The notes under the pieces: model-generated
What the model was told of the DNA's origin: nothing
What the model saw: the letters and a program-made list of their open reading frames with translations, nothing else
The model's database searches: none
Shown here: positions 58,317 to 64,000 of the stretch, one piece after another
Numbering within the stretch: position 1 is the stretch's first letter
Layout: every line of letters starts with the position of its first letter
NCBI GenBank assembly: GCA_044356555.1
Contig: JBIKWB010000003.1
Location: 62,001-126,000, forward strand
Origin: Tous-C4FEB sp044356555
GTDB taxonomy: Bacteria > Verrucomicrobiota > Verrucomicrobiia > Opitutales > Opitutaceae
DNA length: 64,000 nt
Direction of reading: 5' to 3'
Translations under genes and position numbers: made by a program

Positions 58317-58571
58317 TTATTTTTTCGCCGCCAAGAGCGCCGCCAGCGCGGCCTCGTCGACTTCGCCCTGCACCGCGTGAAGGTGATGCAGCACGCCCAT
58401 GCGGTCTTCGGGACTGGCCGAGGAAATATCGAGCATCCAGTCTTCCGTCTTCGCCGCTTCGACGACCACGCCGTCGGTCCACGCGATCACTTCCGCCGCG
58501 TCGATGAAACCTTCCGTGAGGCCGCGGATGTAATACTCGGCCATGGTGCGATAATTGGGTGCAGTTGCCAT
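58317..58571 (-). CDS. Small conserved hypothetical protein
   Basis: 84 residues, soluble and acidic: MAEYYIRGLTEGFIDAAEVIAWTDGVVVEA then a helical C-terminus GEVDEAALAALLAAKK. No family named. It sits between the nucleotidyltransferase and the PIG-L gene, 57 and 27 bp apart, so it is probably co-transcribed with them and may be a regulatory or accessory subunit. Confidence 0.75.
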   Translation of the reverse strand: MATAPNYRTMAEYYIRGLTEGFIDAAEVIAWTDGVVVEAAKTEDWMLDISSASPEDRMGVLHHLHAVQGEVDEAALAALLAAKK

Positions 58572-58628
58572 AGGAGAGAAAGCGAGCCGACGTCTGCGGG
58601 CCGCGTCAAGCGACCGCCTTTCCGCCGC

Positions 58629-59543
58629 TCAAAACAACTTCGCCGGATACGTCCCGCTCGCGACCAACTCGGCGATCGCCGCCTGCACGCGCGCCTTGTC
58701 CTCGCGATACGTCACGCCGAACCAGGTGCTCGCCGTCGGCAGCACCCGCACCGTCGCCTGCGCCCGCGCCACCATACCCGCCACCGCCGCCGGCAGGTAG
58801 AACTCCGCCTTGGGCTCCGTGCCTCGGGTCGACAAAAACTCCCGGAACTGCTCGTCCAGTCCCGCCAACACCGCCGGCGTAAAACCCCAGCAGTTCATCG
58901 AAACCGTTTCCTCGCCGGTAAATTTTTTCCCCGCCCCCACCTCGGCGGGCAAGATCCCCGTCTGCTCCACGATATCGTTCAACAGCCCGAATTTCACCGT
59001 GCACACCCCGCGCGACACCGCGCCGTGTTCCGACAACGTGCGATCCAGCCGGAAGCCCACCATCGCAAATTCGGCGAGCGTCGCCTTCGGCGGCCGGTGC
59101 CCCGACATCGGGTCATAGCCGGCGGTCGGCGCGACCAGAAAGCCCCCAAGCTGGGCGAATGAATCGGCGCCGTAGAAATCATCCGCATTGATCACCGCGA
59201 AGTTCCCACCCAGCACCTTGCCCGCACACCACACCGCGTGTCCCGTGCCCCAGGGTTTCTCGCGCCCCACCGGCACCGTGAAGCCCTCGGGCAGAGCCCC
59301 GAGGGACTGAAACACGTAATCCACCGCGATGTGCCCGGCGTATTTCGCGGCGACCTGGGCCTTGAAGAGCTCGGCAAACTCCTCCCGGATCACAAACACC
59401 ACGCGCTTGAAGCCCGCGCGCACCGCGTCGAACACCGCATAATCCAAAACCGTCTCGCCCGAAGGCCCGACCGGATCGATCTGTTTGAGGCCGCCATAAC
59501 GCGAGCCCATCCCGGCAGCGAGCACGAGCAGAGTAGGTTGCAT
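58629..59543 (-). CDS. Sugar nucleotidyltransferase-like protein
   Basis: 304 residues. The N-terminal LLVLAAGMGSRYGGLKQIDPVGPSGETVLDYAVFDA is the nucleotide-binding loop of the sugar-phosphate nucleotidyltransferase fold. NADDFYGADSFAQLGGFLV is the metal-binding Asp region. GEETVSMNCWGFTPAVLAGL and the later domain also match. It would couple a sugar phosphate to NTP, or act on a phosphonate-like substrate. ATG at 59543 begins the fold directly; an in-frame ATG at 59561 is an alternative. Confidence 0.9.
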   Translation of the reverse strand: MQPTLLVLAAGMGSRYGGLKQIDPVGPSGETVLDYAVFDAVRAGFKRVVFVIREEFAELFKAQVAAKYAGHIAVDYVFQSLGALPEGFTVPVGREKPWGTGHAVWCAGKVLGGNFAVINADDFYGADSFAQLGGFLVAPTAGYDPMSGHRPPKATLAEFAMVGFRLDRTLSEHGAVSRGVCTVKFGLLNDIVEQTGILPAEVGAGKKFTGEETVSMNCWGFTPAVLAGLDEQFREFLSTRGTEPKAEFYLPAAVAGMVARAQATVRVLPTASTWFGVTYREDKARVQAAIAELVASGTYPAKLF

Positions 59544-59632
59544 GGCCCAACCCAACATCACCGCTGCGGAAAGATAAACCCGTAATTGAGCCCACCCCCA
59601 GGCACCGCCTGCACGTCCAGATGATCAAAATT

Positions 59633-59770
59633 CTGCCGGCGATTAGCCGGCCCAGAGTTATCCGTGGAGACGATCAGTCGAAACCCACTTTGGAGGCGCA
59701 GCGGTAGCGGAGCCATTCGCGGTTAAAATTTCCGACGTTTGGGTTTGGTTTCGCCGGCTATGCACCGGCA
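59633..59770 (+). repeat. Copy B of a ~135-bp dispersed repeat
   Basis: Matches copy A (56406-56540) through the CTGCCGGCGAT..AGCCGGCCC, CGAAACCCACT and GGCGCAGCGGTAGCG blocks. The right end has the stem GCCGG...CCGGC (59753-59769). It sits upstream of the nucleotidyltransferase gene start. Confidence 0.8.
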
Positions 59771-59785
59771 ACCACACGCACCGCC

Positions 59786-60238
59786 CTAACCTCGCCCGCC
59801 CTTGAGCAACACGAGAAAATCGGTGCCCTTCGATTCAAACTCGCGCCAGTAACTATCCTCAATCTCCCCGAGCCGCTTCGCCTCATCTTCGGTCAGCTCC
59901 TCGCTGAGCTTGGTCGAACCCAACTCCGCCTTGAGATCGCGCTCCGCCAGCCGCTCGACCAGTTCGCGCCAAAAGGAGTCCTCTTCAAACCGCGTAATTT
60001 TTTCGAGCAACGCCTCCGACTCTAATTTTTCCGACGGCTGAAACTCACCCTCGGCGACTTCTTCAACGAGATCGGCGCAGCCGAGCGGAGTCGCGAGCGC
60101 GAACAGTTTTTGCGCCGCATCGGCATACCGCTCCGGCAACACATCCGGCGCATCGCTGCCGCTGCTTGCGACGCGCAGCCCCAGGTAAGCGAGTTCGAGA
60201 ATGCGGGCGTATTCCTTGGCCGTGAACGAAACTTTCAT
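59786..60238 (-). CDS. Hypothetical protein
   Basis: 150 residues, strongly acidic and helical: MKVSFTAKEYARILELAYLGLRVASS, then ESEALLEKITRFEEDSFWRELVERLAERDL and a long acidic helix ending in GTDFLVLLKGGRG. No signal peptide or domain recognised. It stands between the second enolase-family gene and the nucleotidyltransferase gene, on the same strand, with a repeat (59633-59770) downstream of it. Confidence 0.75.
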   Translation of the reverse strand: MKVSFTAKEYARILELAYLGLRVASSGSDAPDVLPERYADAAQKLFALATPLGCADLVEEVAEGEFQPSEKLESEALLEKITRFEEDSFWRELVERLAERDLKAELGSTKLSEELTEDEAKRLGEIEDSYWREFESKGTDFLVLLKGGRG

Positions 60239-60310
60239 GCGCCGAAACAGCCGCGTCCCCGCGCGCCGCGCAAGGCCGGACTGTTCCGCACCCGCCCCCA
60301 GCCCGCCGGT

Positions 60311-61735
60311 TTACAGCTCCTCCGCCGCCAGTCCGTCCAAGGGCGGCGGCACCGCCCCCAGCCCTGGCGTGCGCGTCAACGATCCGATCCGCACTTCGCC
60401 CATCCGCACATCCAGTCGGGGCCAGTGCGGCGCCACCACGGCGCGGCAGTAAACATCGCCGTGGTGCTTGAGGACATGATTCTGCACCGCAGCCGGCCAC
60501 GCGGCGAGCCCGGCAAAATAATGGTGCCCGTTGCGCTCTACGCTCTCCACGCCGAGCGCGGCCTGCACCGCCAGGTCCTGCAACACCGCCACCGGGCCCA
60601 CATTCGCCAAATCTTCGCCCGAGAGCATCCCCGGCTCGCCCGCCGCGCGTCGCTGCGCCAGCCGGCACGCGTTGGCCACGCCTTTGAAGATGCCTTTGCA
60701 GTTTTTATGGCTCGTCCCCGCGTAGCCCAGCGCCAGCGCCGCCGGCACACTGCCGGTCTCCGCATCCGACTCGTCGATGATGATCGGAGGGCGGTCCGGC
60801 CACGCCCGCGCCAGCTCGCCGATCGCCTCCGACAACGCGACTTCCCGGTGCCAGGGTTGCTCGATGAACAACAGCCGCGGCCACAGCGTCTTCAGTTCCG
60901 GCGCCGCCATCAGCCGGCGCGCGTAGTCCGCAAACGCCCCGACCTCCCGGAAGCTCTCGTTGCCATCGAGGGAGAATCGCCAATCCGTCCCTGCGCACTC
61001 CTTCGAAAAAATCTTCGCCATCCGCGCCAACCGTTCGAAATCGCGCGGCTCCTCCCCGTTGATCTTCAGCTTGAAATGCCGCAGCCCGTAAACGCGCACG
61101 CAGGCATCGAGCGCCTGCGGCAACCGGTCGTTCAACCGCTCTTCCGGGGGGATGTCTCCGTCTTCCAGCGGATCGCCCAGCCCCACGGTGTGCCGCACCG
61201 TGACCGCCTCCGCCGGCACCGCCGGCAGCCAATCGCGCGGCGCCGACCCCGCCAGCTCCGGCCACATCACCCCGAGGTCCACGCCAAAAATATTGGCCCG
61301 CAGGCCCGCCGCGAATCCCGCCCCGTGCATCCGGCCAAACGCGTCGATCAGCCCGCGCTCCACCAGCGAGGTCCCAAAATGCGCGAGCAGCGGCGCGATC
61401 TTTTCCCCCGCCGCCCATGCCGCCTGGGCCGCATACAACTTGCGCCAAAAATCGAACACCGTCGCCGCCTTCACGCCGAAAGCGTGGTCCACCGCCGCGC
61501 GGATCACCTCTATCATGTCTTCGATCTCGTCCTTCGGCGCCCGGACCGGATCTTTTGTGAACCACTTCGGCGGCAAGTGGTCCGCCGCGACGCCTGTCGC
61601 GACTCGCCCCTCAATTTCAAACGTGAACGCGAGAATCACGTGCGGCAGCTCCGTGAGCGTGGCGATCCCGTAGCGAAACGGCATCCGCAGCCGCAGGTGC
61701 GTGCGGTGGAGCTTGACGGAGCGAAGCGTGATCAT
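60311..61735 (-). CDS. Enolase-superfamily protein (mandelate racemase/muconate lactonizing type), second of pair
   Basis: 474 residues. The TIM barrel ligands fit: Lys222 and Lys224 in FKLKING, Asp257 in FSLDGNES, Glu292 in FIEQPWHR, Asp321-Glu322 in IIIDESDAE and Lys344/347 in HKNCKGIFK. Members abstract the proton alpha to a carboxylate, giving dehydration or racemisation of acid sugars. ATG at 61735 is chosen because the conserved capping domain then starts correctly; a start at 61828 would read through the paralogue's stop. The first enolase gene ends 13 bp upstream. Confidence 0.9.
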   Translation of the reverse strand: MITLRSVKLHRTHLRLRMPFRYGIATLTELPHVILAFTFEIEGRVATGVAADHLPPKWFTKDPVRAPKDEIEDMIEVIRAAVDHAFGVKAATVFDFWRKLYAAQAAWAAGEKIAPLLAHFGTSLVERGLIDAFGRMHGAGFAAGLRANIFGVDLGVMWPELAGSAPRDWLPAVPAEAVTVRHTVGLGDPLEDGDIPPEERLNDRLPQALDACVRVYGLRHFKLKINGEEPRDFERLARMAKIFSKECAGTDWRFSLDGNESFREVGAFADYARRLMAAPELKTLWPRLLFIEQPWHREVALSEAIGELARAWPDRPPIIIDESDAETGSVPAALALGYAGTSHKNCKGIFKGVANACRLAQRRAAGEPGMLSGEDLANVGPVAVLQDLAVQAALGVESVERNGHHYFAGLAAWPAAVQNHVLKHHGDVYCRAVVAPHWPRLDVRMGEVRIGSLTRTPGLGAVPPPLDGLAAEEL

Positions 61736-61748
61736 CGGCGGAAAAATT

Positions 61749-63032
61749 CTAGCCGAACATTGCCTCGAAATGCGGCGAGGGCTGCAACACGGCGCCGCTC
61801 TGCGCGTAGTAATCCGCGTCGAGCTCAAACACCCCGCGCTGCGTCCGCGCCCACGGCGCTTCGGCGCGCGGGTGATAACCGCGCATCGTCTCCCAGTTGC
61901 GGTAATTTTGATGGCCGTTGGTTTCGATCAGCCCGATCCCAAGACCCGGAAATGGCGCCAGCCGGGCCGCCACGTTCTTGTTCCACTCGACGAGCAACGG
62001 ACTCACCGTCAGATCGGCGCAGAAACAGGGCACGCTGTGCTCGTGCGCGAGCTGCGCGATCTTGAGCGACATGCTGAACGTCTTCGCGATCGGCTTCAGC
62101 GCGATCGCCGAATACCCCATCTGAATGCGCTTCAGCGCGTCGTGATCCGTGTGTGCGCTCTCGTCCGCCGCCACCCGCACCGGAATGTCGCGGATGTCGA
62201 TCTCCAGCTCCTCGGGAAACGGCTCTTCGACGAGCGCGATCTGGTCAAAGGCTCCGATGGCCTTCGTGTGGTCGAGCAGACGCTGGAGCGTCTCCTTACT
62301 TTCATAACGTCCGTTGGCGTCGAAATAATACGGCAGCTTGCCGTTCGCGGTGTAAGGCGTGCGGGCATCACCGATGGCCGCGTGAATCGCGCTGATCCGC
62401 GCCATATCCTTCTCGAGCATCTCGGCCTGCGTGCCGGGCTGGCCGATCTTGATCTTCATGAAAAAATAGCCCGCCTCGACCGCCGCTTTCAGTTCCTCGA
62501 TCGGAATGCCGTAGGCCATGAGCGGAATGCTCGCCGCCTGCGCGTGCCGATGCGCGAGCGCCGGCCGGTAAGCGGCCGGGATGAGATCGTCGAAATTGGA
62601 AATCCCGTTCTCCGCCGCGTAGAGTTGCCACACCGCGAAATCGACGCCCACGAGCGCGTTGAGGGCAAAGGTCTCCCGCAGACCCGCGTGCCCCGTGATT
62701 TTTTTACCGTAGGCATAGACGTCGTGCCGGATCGATTCGAGCAGCGCGACGGGATCCGAAAAGGTCTGTCCCTTGAGCTGCTGGACCGCCCACTCGCTCA
62801 TCGCATACATCAGCGCGTTGCCACCGCTCTCGGAATGCCCCGCGAAGACGTGGGCGTCGCTCCACAACACACCCTGCGAACACAGTCCGATCCCCCGCTT
62901 GCCGCCCGCGCTCCCGAGCATCGCCGCGCTCTGCCAGATCTCCGACATATACCCGCCCTTAAACCCAAACGGCCGCACGAGCGGCTCCCGCTCAAAATTC
63001 GAACCGACGGTGGTGATGGTGATGGATTTCAT
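61749..63032 (-). CDS. Enolase-superfamily protein (mandelate racemase/muconate lactonizing type), first of pair
   Basis: 427 residues. The catalytic set is complete: Lys193/Lys195 in MKIKIG, Asp238 in YYFDANGR, Glu269/Glu270 in LVEEPF, Asp290-Glu291 in ADESAHT, and Lys313/Lys317 in LKPIAKT. It belongs to the group that dehydrates or epimerises acid sugars. The protein differs clearly from its tandem partner in length and capping domain, so the two are not simple duplicates. It follows the cyclase gene by 69 bp. Confidence 0.92.
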   Translation of the reverse strand: MKSITITTVGSNFEREPLVRPFGFKGGYMSEIWQSAAMLGSAGGKRGIGLCSQGVLWSDAHVFAGHSESGGNALMYAMSEWAVQQLKGQTFSDPVALLESIRHDVYAYGKKITGHAGLRETFALNALVGVDFAVWQLYAAENGISNFDDLIPAAYRPALAHRHAQAASIPLMAYGIPIEELKAAVEAGYFFMKIKIGQPGTQAEMLEKDMARISAIHAAIGDARTPYTANGKLPYYFDANGRYESKETLQRLLDHTKAIGAFDQIALVEEPFPEELEIDIRDIPVRVAADESAHTDHDALKRIQMGYSAIALKPIAKTFSMSLKIAQLAHEHSVPCFCADLTVSPLLVEWNKNVAARLAPFPGLGIGLIETNGHQNYRNWETMRGYHPRAEAPWARTQRGVFELDADYYAQSGAVLQPSPHFEAMFG

Positions 63033-63101
63033 GGAGAGGGAGCGGATGAGAACGAAAACCGTGCCGAGCCGTCACCCGCCGTCAACTCCGCCGCCCGGTC
63101 T

Positions 63102-63752
63102 TTACGCCACCTCGATCACCGGCCGGCACATCGCGCCCGAGCAACCGGGCCAGTTCAGCGGCAGCGCCCAGAATTTCACCGGGGCCTTTAGCGCGAAAAC
63201 TTCCGCCGGAAATTTCAACTCCTCCACCACCCACAGCCCTGCCCCCAGCAAAATCGTATGCGTCTCCGCGTTGATCGCGCCACCGCCTCCGATCGAATAG
63301 TGGTCGATCCCCACGCCGCGCACCCCGCGCGCCACCAGCCAGCGCGCGCCCGCCGGATCGACATAGGGCGAGTGGTGCAGCCACTCCTCCGACTTCGCCC
63401 GCCGCTCGCCCCAACCCGTTGCCAGCAAAACGATTTCCCCCGCCGCGAGGCCCGGGAGTTTTTCCGCCAGTAACTCCGCCGTGATGGGAGCATCGGCGGT
63501 CAGCCCGCGCAGATCCGCGATCCGCGCCAGACCGACAAACGTCTCCAGCGGGAGCGCATCGATGCTTTTCCCGCCGGCGATCTTGTGCAGCGGCGCATCG
63601 AGATGGCTGCCGGTGTGGGTCGCCATCGCGATCTCCTCCATCCGCCAGCCGTCCGCCGGGTGGTCCGCCGTGCGCCGAAACGAAACCGGCGGATGCACCG
63701 GGCAATTCGGGGCGTTGTCGTAGAGCGGCTGCGAGAGGTCGATGAGGCGCAT
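63102..63752 (-). CDS. Cyclase-family metal hydrolase (kynurenine formamidase-like)
   Basis: 216 residues. MATHTGSHLDAPLH (~43-56) carries the HxGxHxDxPxH-type metal site of the cyclase family, and the later GIDHYSIGGGG and ETHTILLGAGL fit. Members hydrolyse N-formylkynurenine, or open or close cyclic sugar-acid lactones or amides. In this cluster a lactone or amide substrate is plausible; this is inference. It is the first gene of the cluster; a divergent secreted-protein gene starts 105 bp upstream. Confidence 0.9.
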   Translation of the reverse strand: MRLIDLSQPLYDNAPNCPVHPPVSFRRTADHPADGWRMEEIAMATHTGSHLDAPLHKIAGGKSIDALPLETFVGLARIADLRGLTADAPITAELLAEKLPGLAAGEIVLLATGWGERRAKSEEWLHHSPYVDPAGARWLVARGVRGVGIDHYSIGGGGAINAETHTILLGAGLWVVEELKFPAEVFALKAPVKFWALPLNWPGCSGAMCRPVIEVA

Positions 63753-63857
63753 CGTGAAAAAGCGTTCGAATTGTCATTCCGAGGCAACCGCCGACATTTT
63801 CCTCGGTCAAGACTCGTACCGATTTGCCCTCCTCGCCCCCCTGCGTTCAATCCCGCC

Positions 63858-64000
63858 ATGCGTTCACCCTGCTTCATTCTCGCCCTTCTCCTCTTCACTC
63901 TCCCCATGTCCGCCCAAGAAGCTTTCCCTCCCACCGCTCCCGGAATCACCGAGTTGAAAAGTTTGCCCGCCGGCGTACTCCTGAAATCCGCCGGCCGGGG
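63858..64000 (+). CDS. Exported protein, 5' part only (runs off right edge)
   Basis: 47 full codons from ATG 63858. The signal peptide (SPCFILALLLFTLPMSAQE) is clear. The mature start PTAPGITELKSLPAGVLLKSAGRG may resemble SOUL haem-binding proteins, but the fragment is too short to decide. Frame open at base 64000. Confidence 0.6.
   Translation, partial: MRSPCFILALLLFTLPMSAQEAFPPTAPGITELKSLPAGVLLKSAGR

Noticed and set aside
57492..59162. Plus-strand frame of 556 codons over the PIG-L and nucleotidyltransferase genes
   Set aside because: Antisense shadow with Arg/His/Pro bias; spans three well-supported minus-strand genes.
60110..62065. Plus-strand frame of 651 codons over the enolase pair
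   Set aside because: Arg/Pro/His-rich antisense shadow; the minus strand has both complete enolase catalytic sets.

Overview
High-GC bacterial chromosome segment of about 64 kb. Gene content and style point to the Opitutaceae (Verrucomicrobiota), though no rRNA is present to prove it. The supporting signs are a TonB-dependent receptor with a 'KLSVFTVSE' N-terminus, a sulfatase, a DUF6807 (PmoA-like) protein, many signal-peptide enzymes acting on glycans and sugar acids, and dispersed palindromic intergenic repeats. I saw no tRNA, rRNA, CRISPR array, prophage or intact insertion sequence.

Layout. 1-2.3 kb: a secreted metzincin protease with RCC1-like repeats, running off the left edge. 2.3-6.5 kb: an MscS channel, then a TerC / SbtA bicarbonate transporter / SbtB PII-like operon and a DCC-family thiol oxidoreductase. 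6.7-10.4 kb: a TonB receptor convergent with two Hsp20 genes, separated by back-to-back terminators. 10.6-17.4 kb: PatB/MalY aminotransferase, tRNA-dihydrouridine synthase, MarC, a membrane protein with repeated KLKP motifs, a small lipoprotein, RarD and an SGNH hydrolase. 17.5-22.3 kb, minus strand: FKBP, uracil-DNA glycosylase, an RGG-tailed DEAD-box helicase, a glycine-rich RRM protein, a thioesterase, an S4 protein and a DUF3016 protein. 22.4-31.5 kb: DUF6807 protein, upp with a nucleoside deoxyribosyltransferase, a penicillin-acylase-type hydrolase, a DUF5069-gluconokinase fusion, malQ and a DUF481-like outer membrane protein. 31.6-42.6 kb: methyltransferase, VOC protein, BadF-type kinase, N-formylglutamate-amidohydrolase-like protein, a protein often labelled 3-methyladenine glycosylase, a YhcG-type nuclease, M28 peptidase, OB-fold protein and FAD oxidoreductase. 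42.6-46.1 kb: a relic of a CAP-domain gene, a protein that reads like a divergent kinase fold, a methyltransferase and a RelB-like/MazF-like toxin-antitoxin pair. 46.2-55.4 kb: Tat-exported beta-propeller protein, TPR protein, sulfatase, beta-hydroxyacid dehydrogenase, PAS protein, OMPLA-like phospholipase fusion and a secreted EEP-family hydrolase.

55.5-63.8 kb is a one-directional minus-strand cluster. It holds a cyclase-family hydrolase, two tandem enolase-superfamily enzymes, a hypothetical protein, a nucleotidyltransferase, a small protein, a PIG-L deacetylase, an IolB-like isomerase and an SDR dehydrogenase. It looks like a sugar-acid or cyclitol catabolic unit whose exact substrate I cannot read from sequence. 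Two copies of a roughly 135-bp repeat lie inside it and a REP-like palindrome marks its downstream end.

The most unusual items are the kinase-like orphan at 42979-44040, the sugar-acid cluster with its paired repeat, the KLKP-motif membrane protein, the DUF5069-gluconokinase and SnoaL-OMPLA fusions, the metzincin-RCC1 protein, and a DEAD-box helicase whose motif II reads DEVD. All domain names come from motif reading alone; no database search was possible.
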